Assembly: GCF_002831665.1 (NCBI RefSeq)
Contig: NZ_CP025118.1
Span: forward strand, 806,001-870,000
Direction of reading: 5' to 3'
From: Lacinutrix sp. Bg11-31
Lineage (GTDB): Bacteria > Bacteroidota > Bacteroidia > Flavobacteriales > Flavobacteriaceae
Length of the DNA: 64,000 nucleotides
A program made the translations under genes and the position numbers. The notes under the pieces are model-generated. The model was given only the letters and a program-made list of their open reading frames with translations. It was not told the origin of the DNA and ran no database searches. Each line of letters opens with the position of its first letter. The stretch's first letter is position 1. Positions 34,917 through 43,744 of the stretch are shown here, one piece after another.

Positions 34917-35975
34917 CTATAATTTTAACAAAAAAGCAATAGTATCTACAGTATCTGCATAATCCCAAAGTTCTGGTTTTTGTGTGTTGCCAAATTGAAT
35001 TTCATTTTTTGTAAAACCCTTAGCGACTATGCATTGTATGTTATCTTCTTCATTTTTTAATGTATTTTCAAGCGCTTTAGTATCATCATAAAACTCGTAA
35101 AACACTGTTGCTATTGGAGACGAAAAGCTTTTATCTTCTTTAATCATAAGAAAACCATTTTCTAGCATATCGAACTCGCTCATTATATAAACGGCTTTGT
35201 TATAATCGTAATTATTAGCGTATTTAGATTCGTTAATAATAGGATTCCACTTGTACATCGCTTTAAAAAAAGCATCAAAGTTATAGTCTTTTGGTAAGAA
35301 TAGCTTAGAAACGTTTCTACAACCTAAACCATAATATCTAAAGATGTCTTCGGAAAGATTTTCAAGCTCTTCATGAGATTCTTTTCCTGTTAGAACAGCA
35401 ACCGAATTTCTGTTTTTTCTAATTATTGAAGGCTTGTCTTTAAAATAATATTCAAAATAACGTGCTGTATTAGAGCTTCCTGTAGCAATTACTGCATCGA
35501 AATTCTCCATTTTTCCTTCGGTAAATTTTATCATTCCTTTAAACCCAGGTTCAACATGTTCTAAATATTTAGAAAGAAAAGGTAATAAATGCTTATCGTT
35601 AGACGATTGCTTTACTAAAACTGAATGTCCCGAAAGTAAAACAGAAATAAAGTCGTGAAAACCAACTAAAGGAATATTTCCGGCCATAATAATGGCTACG
35701 TTTTGAGGTGAACGTTCTGTAAAATTATACGAAGAAGTCCATTTTGTTAATTGCTTTTCTGTTAAAGAACTAATCCATCCGTTTAAAGCAAAAACAATAT
35801 TAGTTTTTGTAAACCAGCCATTATATTCTTGTGCTAATTTTATTTGATGCTTGAATCCATCGAAAAATAAATCGTTATGCGGAATGTTGTCATGTTTTTC
35901 GAATTCTTCCGAAGAAAACTGACTAATAAAAGTACCTAATTTTGTGAAAGCGTTAATTCTTTGTTCTAAAGTCAT
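34917..35975 (-). CDS. Acyl-CoA reductase, LuxC-like
   Basis: From the ATG at 35975 ([10 protein letters not shown]) the protein is 352 residues. An upstream in-frame Met adds 19 residues that overlap the promoter region and are not family-like. It belongs to the LuxC/aldehyde-dehydrogenase-like acyl-CoA reductase family: the core contains [17 protein letters not shown] (NAD-site region), [15 protein letters not shown], and the catalytic Cys in [13 protein letters not shown]. It is divergent from the ferredoxin gene, 76 bases away; this LuxC/ferredoxin neighbourhood is common in Bacteroidota. Luminescence is not implied, since luxAB are absent. Confidence 0.82.
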   Translation of the reverse strand: MTLEQRINAFTKLGTFISQFSSEEFEKHDNIPHNDLFFDGFKHQIKLAQEYNGWFTKTNIVFALNGWISSLTEKQLTKWTSSYNFTERSPQNVAIIMAGNIPLVGFHDFISVLLSGHSVLVKQSSNDKHLLPFLSKYLEHVEPGFKGMIKFTEGKMENFDAVIATGSSNTARYFEYYFKDKPSIIRKNRNSVAVLTGKESHEELENLSEDIFRYYGLGCRNVSKLFLPKDYNFDAFFKAMYKWNPIINESKYANNYDYNKAVYIMSEFDMLENGFLMIKEDKSFSSPIATVFYEFYDDTKALENTLKNEEDNIQCIVAKGFTKNEIQFGNTQKPELWDYADTVDTIAFLLKL

Positions 35976-35981
35976 TCTGTA

Positions 35982-36013
35982 TTTGGTTATGAATGGTTTT
36001 GGCTTTATTTTTG
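35982..36013 (+). promoter_or_regulatory. Promoter of the ferredoxin gene
   Basis: TTTGG (35982-35986), a 19-base spacer and TATTTTTG (36006-36013): a full match to the Bacteroidetes TTTG/TAnnTTTG promoter. It is 38 bases before the ATG at 36052. This is the best promoter in the window. Confidence 0.65.
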
Positions 36014-36051
36014 CAATTGCAAATTTACGCAAACAAAATAAAACAATTACT

Positions 36052-36405
36052 ATGGCAATTATTATAACAGACGAATGTATAAATTGTGGAGCATGCGAGC
36101 CAGAGTGCCCGAATACTGCAATTTATGAAGGTGCTGACGATTGGAGATATAAAGATGGAACAAGTTTAGAAGGAAGTATTGTGCTTACAGATGGTAAAGC
36201 TGTAGATGCAGATGAAGCTCAAGAGCCTATTAGCGATGAGATATATTACATTGTACCAGATAAGTGTACAGAGTGTGTTGGGTTTCATGAAGAGCCACAA
36301 TGTGCTGCTGTTTGTCCTGTAGACTGTTGTGTTCCTGATGATGACCACGTTGAAACAGAAGATGTATTATTAGGAAAGCAGAAGTTTATGCATCCTGATG
36401 GATAG
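36052..36405 (+). CDS. 2[4Fe-4S] ferredoxin (Alvin type)
   Basis: A 117-residue electron-transfer protein. The first cluster motif is C9-x2-C12-x2-C15-x3-C19 ([12 protein letters not shown]). The second is C72-x2-C75-x8-C84-x3-C88, the extended spacing of Alvin-type ferredoxins. The ~50-residue insertion between clusters is longer than in classic clostridial ferredoxins but usual in Bacteroidota. I start at the ATG at 36052, directly before the conserved [11 protein letters not shown]; a longer in-frame extension runs into the divergent luxC-like gene. The electron partner is unknown. Confidence 0.92.
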   Translation: MAIIITDECINCGACEPECPNTAIYEGADDWRYKDGTSLEGSIVLTDGKAVDADEAQEPISDEIYYIVPDKCTECVGFHEEPQCAAVCPVDCCVPDDDHVETEDVLLGKQKFMHPDG

Positions 36406-36456
36406 TTGGTCGATACTGGAATAAATTCAGGATTATTAATCGACATTTAATTATAT

Positions 36457-36491
36457 AAAAAAGCCGAACATGTAAAATGTTCGGCTTTTTT
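36457..36491 (+). terminator. Terminator of the ferredoxin gene
   Basis: A 15-bp perfect stem AAAAAAGCCGAACAT (36457-36471) / ATGTTCGGCTTTTTT (36477-36491) around a 5-base loop. It ends just before the stop of the convergent lipoprotein gene and is usable from both strands. Confidence 0.95.
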
Positions 36492-36509
36492 AATGCTAGT
36501 ATTTTGTTT

Positions 36510-37637
36510 TTATTCTATATCTGTCATTTCAAATACTAAATATTCCATAACTCGATCTGTTGTTGTAAAATCGAATTCATCGTTTTCTGTATGAAAAGAA
36601 GAGTAAAAAATGGCGCCTTGCCCTAATAAGAAGGTAAATGCTAAGTCTTTATTCTCTGTAATAATTGTAGCACTGTCATCTCTATAATCAACAGAGCCAC
36701 TTAACCAAGAAATTGTAGTTGCAGGATCGTAAGAATCTACAACTTGCCAACCTGGTAAGAATTCATCAATTACTACAGTACTATTAACAGATATTCCAAA
36801 ATTTAATAATAACCAAGCGCTTAAATTGCTATCTAAAATGGTTGCTGTTGTTGTTAAAGATTGTCCGCTACGTCTAGGAGTGTAGAAAGATAAATAATCT
36901 GTATCGCTATCTGTAATTGTATTTAATAGGCTTGATGACCAATCTGTAACATATAAAAAGCCTCCATTATTAACGTAGTCCATTAGGTTTTGCTCGTATG
37001 TAGGATTCTCTGAGTGACTACTGCAGTTAATAAATAAAATATCATAAGATGCTAAAAGCGCTGGGTCAGACATTAAATCTATGTAAGAAAAGCTTACATT
37101 GGGATCTAATAATGAGTTTTTCATTTGGTTACCACTTTTATTGGTTCCATGTGAATGCTTAGCGTGAATTGAAGAAGCATTTTTATTTGTAGAAATTCCA
37201 TCTATAATATCGAATAATGGTTCTCCAGTAATAGGGTTTACTATACCTATACCATATAGTACACTTTCTATATTATCGTAACTTCCTGTAATCACTCCTA
37301 TATTAGGAAGTGTTTCTATTTTGTAACTTTCTAAGGTTGCTTCTTGTTCAACAGTGATTTGTTTTTGAGTAGTAAATAAACCTTTAGCTAGTTTTAAATT
37401 ATAATCACCTTTTTCAAGAGATAATTGAAAATTACCTTGAGCATCGGTTGTGGTTTCATAAGAAATTATATTATTCTGTGATGCAGAAATTTTAGCATTT
37501 ACTATAGGATCTACATTGTTTGGAGCAAGTAGTTTGCCAGAGATATTAATACTTTCAGGAGTTGTACTTGGTTTTTCATCTTCAGAACAAGAGAAAACAA
37601 ATAATAGTAATAATGCTGATAAAATAATTGGTCTCAT
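36510..37637 (-). CDS. Lipoprotein with a carboxypeptidase-regulatory-like domain
   Basis: The 375-residue protein carries a lipoprotein signal (lipobox FVFSC, Cys17). Residues ~28-110 form a carboxypeptidase regulatory-like beta-sandwich (ISGKLLAPNNVDPIVNAKIS, then TTDAQGNFQLSLEKGDYNL). The rest has features of a class-I glutamine-amidotransferase-like fold used in ThuA-type proteins: SYDILFINCSS, MDYVNNGGFLYVTDW, and a late LLGQGAIFYSSFHTEND strand with a Ser-x-His-Thr motif. No catalytic Cys-His-Glu triad is obvious. Probably periplasmic or surface-exposed; function unknown. Confidence 0.7.
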   Translation of the reverse strand: MRPIILSALLLLFVFSCSEDEKPSTTPESINISGKLLAPNNVDPIVNAKISASQNNIISYETTTDAQGNFQLSLEKGDYNLKLAKGLFTTQKQITVEQEATLESYKIETLPNIGVITGSYDNIESVLYGIGIVNPITGEPLFDIIDGISTNKNASSIHAKHSHGTNKSGNQMKNSLLDPNVSFSYIDLMSDPALLASYDILFINCSSHSENPTYEQNLMDYVNNGGFLYVTDWSSSLLNTITDSDTDYLSFYTPRRSGQSLTTTATILDSNLSAWLLLNFGISVNSTVVIDEFLPGWQVVDSYDPATTISWLSGSVDYRDDSATIITENKDLAFTFLLGQGAIFYSSFHTENDEFDFTTTDRVMEYLVFEMTDIE

Positions 37638-37688
37638 AGTGGTTGGTTTTAGTGATATATAAATAGAACAACTTTAATATTAAAACTC

Positions 37689-38429
37689 CTACCTTTTTTT
37701 GGCTACAACTATATAAGTGTCAAACATATATGCAGGTTTGTCGATAAACTCGATAAGTTTAAAATTACTGAGGTGCAAAAATATTTCCCATTCGTTTTTT
37801 GTAAATGCTCGAACTTCAGAATTATCTTTGGCTATTAATTGTTTCTTTTTGTTTTGAGTTTCATAATACTTAGACTCCCAATTAAACATAAAATTATTAG
37901 AGGTTGTTGGTATTAAAAAGCTATCTCTATTATACTTTTTATTATTGAATGTAGCAGAATGTTTTATTTTTAAACCACCTTTAATATCTTTAAAAAAACG
38001 ATTAGCATCTATAAAGTCGAAGCATAGTATGCCATCTTTTTTTAGGTTTTTATGAATTGCTTTTAAAGTACTATCAACATCCTTGTTAGAAAGTAGGTAA
38101 CTAGAGGTTCTTCCTGTTATAATAATACTCTCAACTGTTTTTTTTAGATTAAAAGAACACATGTTTCCTTGTAAAAAACAATCCTTATTAAGCTTTGATT
38201 TTGCAAGATTTACCATGTCTTGACTATAGTCTATACCTAAATAATTAAAATCATTTTTTATAAAGTGGTTTGCTAAATTACCTGTGCCTGATCCAATTTC
38301 TAAAACTTCTTTTTTATTGTATTTAGATAAGATGTTATTATAAAAATGATACTCTTCATTATAATCTATAAAGGTTTGGTGCATTTCGTCGTAAATAGCT
38401 TCAAAACCATTGGAGTATAAGCTTTGCAT
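37689..38429 (-). CDS. Class I SAM-dependent methyltransferase
   Basis: A 246-residue soluble protein with SAM-binding motif I VLEIGSGTGNLA (residues 43-54), the following acidic residue in NYLGIDYSQDMV, and motif IV-like LCFDFIDANRF. It starts one base after the stop of the upstream SDR gene, so the two are translationally coupled. The methyl acceptor is not evident. Confidence 0.82.
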   Translation of the reverse strand: MQSLYSNGFEAIYDEMHQTFIDYNEEYHFYNNILSKYNKKEVLEIGSGTGNLANHFIKNDFNYLGIDYSQDMVNLAKSKLNKDCFLQGNMCSFNLKKTVESIIITGRTSSYLLSNKDVDSTLKAIHKNLKKDGILCFDFIDANRFFKDIKGGLKIKHSATFNNKKYNRDSFLIPTTSNNFMFNWESKYYETQNKKKQLIAKDNSEVRAFTKNEWEIFLHLSNFKLIEFIDKPAYMFDTYIVVAKKR

Positions 38430-38430
38430 A

Positions 38431-39033
38431 TTATTCGTAGTGCCTTATTACTTTTCCATTTATTTTGCCTTCAATGCTTCTTATATAAGCATTAACAACT
38501 TTACGCATTGGTATTGGATTATGACCTGGAAAGTAACCTTTATATTTATCGTAAGCAGCTTCAACCATGCCAAGTGATACAACATTTAATCTAGTTCCTG
38601 TAGGTATTTCTAAAGCAGCAGCCTTTACGAAGCTGTGAATACCACCATTTACCATCGCTGCACTTGCAGTTTTTAGCACTGGATCGTCTGCTAAAATACC
38701 TGTAGATAAAGTTATAGACCCATTTTCGTTGAGATAATCTTTACCAATACGTACTATGTTTACTTGTCCCATAAGTTTGCTCTTTAGGCCAATATAGTAA
38801 TCGTCTTCAGTAAGTTCGTTAAAAGGTGCCCATTTTGCTTCTCCAGCAATGCAAACAATAGCATCTACTTTGCCAACTTCTTGAAACATTGCTTTTATAG
38901 AATTGCTATTGGCAATATCAACATTAACATCTCCATTAGTTCTAGCTGCTACAATAACATTATTATTTGCTTTGTAATGTTCTGTTACTGTACTACCAAT
39001 TGTACCATTTCCTCCAATTATTAATAATTTCAT
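38431..39033 (-). CDS. Short-chain dehydrogenase/reductase-like protein
   Basis: A 200-residue Rossmann protein with the dinucleotide motif GGNGTIG (residues 7-13). It is shorter than classical SDRs (~250) and, where the catalytic Y-x3-K should be, it reads AMVNGGIHSFVK, with the Lys but no Tyr. This variant occurs in a subgroup of short SDRs whose activity is uncertain. It is followed with a one-base gap by the methyltransferase. NAD(P)H dependence is likely; the substrate is unknown. Confidence 0.78.
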   Translation of the reverse strand: MKLLIIGGNGTIGSTVTEHYKANNNVIVAARTNGDVNVDIANSNSIKAMFQEVGKVDAIVCIAGEAKWAPFNELTEDDYYIGLKSKLMGQVNIVRIGKDYLNENGSITLSTGILADDPVLKTASAAMVNGGIHSFVKAAALEIPTGTRLNVVSLGMVEAAYDKYKGYFPGHNPIPMRKVVNAYIRSIEGKINGKVIRHYE

Positions 39034-39061
39034 ATTTGTTTACTTTGTTTAAAGTTAAAAA

Positions 39062-39094
39062 AAAAGCTGCAACTTAAGTTAAGTTGCAGCTTTT
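39062..39094 (-). terminator. Terminator of the large TonB receptor gene
   Basis: A perfect 16-bp inverted repeat AAAAGCTGCAACTTAA / TTAAGTTGCAGCTTTT with a one-base centre, 29 bases after the receptor stop on the minus strand and just before the SDR gene. Confidence 0.92.
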
Positions 39095-39122
39095 AATAAA
39101 AAAATATAAATTAATTAATTAA

Positions 39123-41951
39123 TTAGAATTTATAGTTTAACGATAAGTTAAATAGAGTTCCTAATTGACTAAAGTGAGAACCATCGTAAGTCATTTGAGA
39201 ATAACGTTGGTTAAATGTAATTGCATTAGACTCATTTTGGATTGGTGTTAATCCAGAACTAGTTATTGTCGTATCATTCATTATTGCTTGACCTTCAGCA
39301 TTATTAGCTTTAAATTCCCATTCAGGTAAAACATTTAATAAGTTGTTAATGTTTAAAGCAATAGTTAGCTTTTCTGTTGCATTATAATTAACACCTAAAT
39401 CTGTTACGACCTTTGGAATAAATTCAGTACGAATATTTTCATTTAAATCACCTTGTTGAAAAGTAGTCTTACCGAAGTAAGTGTTATTTAAAGAGAATCC
39501 AAATTTACCAATATCGTAATTAGCACCTAAAATCCATTTTGTTTCAGGACGAGAAGTAAAGAATAAAGCTTCTTGTGTTGCGTTAACTACAGATTGTCCT
39601 GCGTCTTCAACAATTTTAGGGTTTTTAACAGCACCATCTCTTTCGTTCTGTAAAGTAATGTTACCAGAAAGATTTAAATCTAGTTTACCGTTTCCTATTG
39701 CAATATTTCTTTTGCTTACTACAGCATCAATACCTGAAGTTCTTGTGTCTATTGCATTAGCAAAGAAACTAAGATCGCTAATACCACCATCTCTTAATAC
39801 ATCATCTAAGGCTGTTGTACCTATATTATTTCCATCTGTATCGAAAGCAGTACCAGTTATTTCTGTACTTAATACAATTCTATCTTTAACAACAATATTG
39901 TAATAATCTAATGTAAATGAGATACCATTACCAAGTTTACCACCAAAACCAATAGTAAAGTTGTTTGATTCTTCAGCATCTAATTTAGGTATGCTTAAAG
40001 CATTAGCTTGAGGAGATACATTATTAACTAAACCACCAACAACAATTCCACCACCACTAAAGCTATATTGTGCTTTTTGAGTATATATTTGGTGAAGTGT
40101 AGGAGCTCTAAATCCTGTAGATAGAGAAGCTCTTGCTGTTAAATTGTCTGTTAATTTATAACGAGAACTTAATTTATAAACAAATGTGTTACCGAAATCT
40201 GAATAGTTCTCTGTTCTAACAGTACCACTTAATAAAAAGGCATCACTTACGTCATAATCTAAAGAAAAATAACCACCTAAATTATACCTGCTAAATTTAC
40301 CTGAATTCTCTGGCGCATTACCAGCGAAAGAATCTGCTCCACCACCTTGATGAGATGCAGCACCACCTTCAATAACTTCAAATATTTCACTTCTAAACTC
40401 AGCACCAAAACCAATACTTACTTTGTCAGATAATACTCTAGAGATGTCAATATTCCCTACGTTATGTGAAAAACGAGTTCCACCTGGATCAAATGATCTT
40501 GGGCTGTTTTCTCTGTATAATGGAGTAAAGCTTATTTCTCCTGGATCTACTTCATGGTTTTCGTTAGCATCTGTCCAAACTGGATCAGAGGATACATCGT
40601 TTCTATTGTGAGAGTTGTTTACTTTATATGTTTGTGTGTTTCCACCGGTTGTAAAACTTAAATCTAAATTCCAATCATTTATCTTAGATTTAAAACCAAT
40701 TGTACCGTTATAATCACTTAAGTCTCCTTCAAATGTTGGTACATAACCATCGTATCCACCTGCATTTGTTGGGTGGTCTCCAGGGAAGAATGTTGCTAAA
40801 TAAGGCATTGATTCAACAGTTCTCCAATAAGGAGTTCTGTAGTTTGCAAAACTATTTACTTTTTTAAATACATAAGCTGCATTAGCATATAATTGTGTGC
40901 TTTCAGATAAATCATATCCAGCATTTACAGAAAACTTAGAAGCAGCAGTTTCTGGAGAACCATTAATATTGTTTGCATCAGGATTCCTAGATAAGAATTC
41001 TCTAACAACATCTATATCAGCTCCAAATCCAGTATTTCCATCAGCTTCACCTTCGGCACTAACTGTACCTGGTCTATTTGCTAACTCTTTTTTAGAAAAA
41101 TCTACTGTATAATTAATAAAACCTTTATCGTCTCCAATTTCAGTTCCATTGTTAAGAGAAATACCAATCATTTCACCATCACCTTCAGAAGTCATTCCAG
41201 TTCTTAATGTTGCAGAACCTTTGTTAACATCGTCTTTTAAGATAATGTTCATTACACCTGCAATGGCATCAGAACCATACTGTGCAGAAGCACCATCACG
41301 TAATATTTCAACTCTTTTAATCGCGTCTGTTGGTATTGCAGAGATATCTGCGCCAGTTTCACCACGACCAGGAGAAGTTTGTGTGTATAATAAAGCACTT
41401 AAGTTTTTACGTTTACCGTTAATAAGGATTAAAGTTCTACTAGGACCCATGTTTCTAATTTCGTAAGGATCTAGTAAAGAAGTTGCATCATTAACAGGAG
41501 TTTGTACCGTGTTAAATGATGGTATTCTATATTGTAATGCTTTATCGAAAGTTGCTTGACCTGTAGAGATTAGTTCGTCAGAACCAACGATATCTACTGG
41601 TAAAGCTGTGTCAGCATTACTTCTTGGTGCAGTACGAGATCCTACAAGAACAATTTCTTCTAAAGCTTCACCATCTGCCATTGTTACATTGATAGTAGAT
41701 TTTCCTTTTACTTTTATTTCTTGTTTCGCATAGCCTACAGAGCTATATACTAATGTGGCATTATCACCAACATTTATAGTGTAGTTTCCATCGAAATCTG
41801 TAGCAGTTCCGTTTTGTGTGCCTTTTTCCACAATGTTAATACCAGGAAGAGCAGAGCCATCGACATCTGTTACTTTTCCTGTAAGGGATTGTTGTGCAAA
41901 AGTAAATGCCGAACAAAGTAGTAAGGCAAATAATAAGTTAATTTTTTTCAT
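39123..41951 (-). CDS. TonB-dependent outer-membrane receptor
   Basis: A 942-residue receptor with a signal peptide (MKKINLLFALLLCSAFTFAQ), a carboxypeptidase-like domain (~20-100, with LTGKVTDVDGSALPGINIVE), a plug (~115-230, with RTLILINGKRKN and IKRVEILRDGASAQYGSDAI) and a large barrel with many Gly/Asn-rich loops, ending in the strand GTLFNLSLNYKF. No SusD-like lipoprotein gene is adjacent, so this is not a polysaccharide-utilisation SusCD pair; the plug resembles siderophore or small-molecule receptors. The substrate is unknown. Confidence 0.9.
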   Translation of the reverse strand: MKKINLLFALLLCSAFTFAQQSLTGKVTDVDGSALPGINIVEKGTQNGTATDFDGNYTINVGDNATLVYSSVGYAKQEIKVKGKSTINVTMADGEALEEIVLVGSRTAPRSNADTALPVDIVGSDELISTGQATFDKALQYRIPSFNTVQTPVNDATSLLDPYEIRNMGPSRTLILINGKRKNLSALLYTQTSPGRGETGADISAIPTDAIKRVEILRDGASAQYGSDAIAGVMNIILKDDVNKGSATLRTGMTSEGDGEMIGISLNNGTEIGDDKGFINYTVDFSKKELANRPGTVSAEGEADGNTGFGADIDVVREFLSRNPDANNINGSPETAASKFSVNAGYDLSESTQLYANAAYVFKKVNSFANYRTPYWRTVESMPYLATFFPGDHPTNAGGYDGYVPTFEGDLSDYNGTIGFKSKINDWNLDLSFTTGGNTQTYKVNNSHNRNDVSSDPVWTDANENHEVDPGEISFTPLYRENSPRSFDPGGTRFSHNVGNIDISRVLSDKVSIGFGAEFRSEIFEVIEGGAASHQGGGADSFAGNAPENSGKFSRYNLGGYFSLDYDVSDAFLLSGTVRTENYSDFGNTFVYKLSSRYKLTDNLTARASLSTGFRAPTLHQIYTQKAQYSFSGGGIVVGGLVNNVSPQANALSIPKLDAEESNNFTIGFGGKLGNGISFTLDYYNIVVKDRIVLSTEITGTAFDTDGNNIGTTALDDVLRDGGISDLSFFANAIDTRTSGIDAVVSKRNIAIGNGKLDLNLSGNITLQNERDGAVKNPKIVEDAGQSVVNATQEALFFTSRPETKWILGANYDIGKFGFSLNNTYFGKTTFQQGDLNENIRTEFIPKVVTDLGVNYNATEKLTIALNINNLLNVLPEWEFKANNAEGQAIMNDTTITSSGLTPIQNESNAITFNQRYSQMTYDGSHFSQLGTLFNLSLNYKF

Positions 41952-42028
41952 GTAATATGGTTTAAGTTAATTTCTGCTAAATTATGTTAAAGAAATCACA
42001 ATTTAACTATGCAAGCATAATAATTTTT

Positions 42029-42080
42029 AAAAAAAACACCTAAACCCTAAACATATGTTAAGGATTTAGCGTTTTTTTTA
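42029..42080. other. Orphan terminator-like hairpin between divergent genes
   Basis: CTAAACCCTAAACAT (42040-42054) and ATGTTAAGGATTTAG (42055-42069) pair with two mismatches, flanked by an A-run (42029-42036) and a T-run (42072-42079). The genes on both sides point away from it, so it cannot end either. It could close an unseen small transcript or act in the receptor's leader. Confidence 0.5.
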
Positions 42081-42149
42081 TGTAAAAATCAGTGTTTGTA
42101 TTAATATTTTAAATAATATTTATTACCTGTACTTTAATATATAGTGTGT

Positions 42150-42157
42150 TATATTTG
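42150..42157 (+). promoter_or_regulatory. -7 box of ychF
   Basis: TATATTTG, an exact TAnnTTTG, 20 bases before the ychF ATG. A CTG at about 42127 is the nearest candidate for a -33. Confidence 0.45.
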
Positions 42158-42177
42158 CAGCTTTAAAATTTTATAAA

Positions 42178-43272
42178 ATGAAAGCAGGAATAGTAGGCTT
42201 ACCAAACGTAGGAAAATCAACTTTATTTAATTGTTTATCTAATGCAAAAGCGCAAAGTGCAAACTTTCCTTTTTGTACTATAGAACCAAATATAGGTGTG
42301 GTAAATGTACCAGATCTAAGACTTCAAAAATTAGAAGAATTAGTAAATCCGGAACGTGTTTTACCAGCAACTGTTGAGATTGTTGATATTGCAGGTCTTG
42401 TAAAAGGAGCTAGTAAAGGAGAAGGTTTAGGAAACCAATTCTTAGCGAATATTCGTGAGACTGATGCTATTTTACACGTATTACGTTGTTTTGATAACGA
42501 TAATATTATTCATGTAGATGGAAAAGTGGATCCTATTAGTGATAAAGAAACTATCGATATAGAATTACAGCTAAAAGATTTAGATACAGTAGATAAGAAG
42601 CTTGATAAAGTAAAGCGTGCTGCAAAAACAGGAAATAAAGAAGCTCAGAAAGAAGAAGCTGTACTTTTAAAACTAAAAGCAGGATTAGAAGCAGGAGTAT
42701 CTGTTCGCGCTTTAGAGTTTACAGAAGATGAGGATAGAGAGTTTGTAAAACCATCTCAGTTAATTACAGATAAACCAGTAATGTATGTTTGTAACGTAGA
42801 TGAAGGTGCTGCAGTTAATGGAAACGAGTATGTAGATAGAGTTAGAGAAGCAGTTAAAGGTGAAGGTGCTGAGGTTTTAGTGCTTGCAGTAGGAACGGAA
42901 GCTGATATTACAGAATTAGATGATTACGAAGAGCGCCAAATGTTTTTAGGAGATATTGGTTTAGATGAGCCAGGTTCAGCTAAATTAATACGTTCGGCTT
43001 ATAAGTTATTAAACCTACAAACCTATTTTACAGCAGGAGTTAAAGAAGTGCGTGCTTGGACAATAAATATTGGATCAACAGCACCTCAGGCAGCAGGAGT
43101 TATTCATACAGATTTCGAAAAAGGTTTTATTCGTGCTGAAGTTATTGGTTATGATGATTACGTAGAGTTTGGAAGTGAAGCTAAAGTAAAAGAAGCTGGT
43201 AAAATGAGAGTAGAAGGTAAGACTTATACTGTTAAAGATGGAGATGTTATGCATTTCTTATTTAATGTGTAA
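42178..43272 (+). CDS. ychF: Redox-regulated ATPase/GTPase YchF (OLA1)
   Basis: A 364-residue translation-factor-class P-loop ATPase of the Obg group. Walker A is [12 protein letters not shown] (residues 7-18), the switch region is [19 protein letters not shown], and the base-recognition motif reads NVDE instead of NKxD, as expected for the ATP-preferring YchF branch. A coiled-coil insertion follows at ~125-165 and a TGS-like C-terminal domain ([14 protein letters not shown] to the end). Length is normal. It is probably transcribed from its own promoter. Confidence 0.95.
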   Translation: MKAGIVGLPNVGKSTLFNCLSNAKAQSANFPFCTIEPNIGVVNVPDLRLQKLEELVNPERVLPATVEIVDIAGLVKGASKGEGLGNQFLANIRETDAILHVLRCFDNDNIIHVDGKVDPISDKETIDIELQLKDLDTVDKKLDKVKRAAKTGNKEAQKEEAVLLKLKAGLEAGVSVRALEFTEDEDREFVKPSQLITDKPVMYVCNVDEGAAVNGNEYVDRVREAVKGEGAEVLVLAVGTEADITELDDYEERQMFLGDIGLDEPGSAKLIRSAYKLLNLQTYFTAGVKEVRAWTINIGSTAPQAAGVIHTDFEKGFIRAEVIGYDDYVEFGSEAKVKEAGKMRVEGKTYTVKDGDVMHFLFNV

Positions 43273-43274
43273 AA

Positions 43275-43603
43275 ATGTTATTTGCATCTATTTCTTCTGA
43301 AAAGTATAAAAGTTTTAATAGTATCAATGAAGTTCCATTTATAGGTTCTTTAATTGTTTTTTTTATTGCTTTAATGCCTACTGTAATAATTCAATATTTA
43401 GTAGAGTTGTTTTTGGAGAAATACCTGCTTTCGATTTAGGTTTAGTTTTTTGGTTTAATACTATTTTTATTCATCTTTTCATTTTAATTTATTTTAAAAT
43501 TGAAATAAAACTTTTCTTCCTTCCTTCTTACATTTCTTGTTTATTATTTATTTTGCTAAACCTAGCAACAGATTTTGAAACAATTTCGAGTTATTTTACT
43601 TAA
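43275..43603 (+). pseudogene. Frameshifted small membrane protein gene
   Basis: An ATG at 43275, just after ychF, opens a 54-codon frame (MLFASISSEKYKSFNSINEV, then PFIGSLIVFFIALMPTVIIQ) that stops near 43439. From about 43400 the -1 frame continues without a stop to TAA at 43601-43603 and encodes GEIPAFDLGLVFWFNTIFIH and two more hydrophobic stretches. Joined, they give about 108 residues with three membrane helices. This pattern fits a single-base deletion (or a sequencing error) around 43390-43415. A terminator follows 20 bases later. Programmed frameshifting is possible, but no slippery heptamer with a downstream structure is obvious. Confidence 0.5.
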
Positions 43604-43622
43604 TATTATTCAATAAAAAACT

Positions 43623-43656
43623 AAAAAGCCAATGTTCTCAACAACATTGGCTTTTT
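43623..43656 (+). terminator. Terminator downstream of ychF and the frameshifted gene
   Basis: AAAAAGCCAATGTT (43623-43636) pairs perfectly with AACATTGGCTTTTT (43643-43656) around CTCAAC. Confidence 0.95.
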
Positions 43657-43744
43657 ATTGTTAATTACTTTATCGACGCAGTGTTTCATTTTTTAAAGCG
43701 TTACATTATATTAGCAGTTCGATCTTAATTTCGCTCTCAATTCT

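Noticed and set aside
34917..35975. LuxC-like gene as evidence of bioluminescence
   Set aside because: No luxA, luxB, luxD or luxE is present; LuxC-like reductases are widespread in non-luminous Bacteroidota.
39123..41951. Polysaccharide-utilisation SusC/SusD pair
   Set aside because: The receptor lacks a neighbouring SusD-like lipoprotein or glycoside hydrolases; the next genes are an SDR and a methyltransferase.
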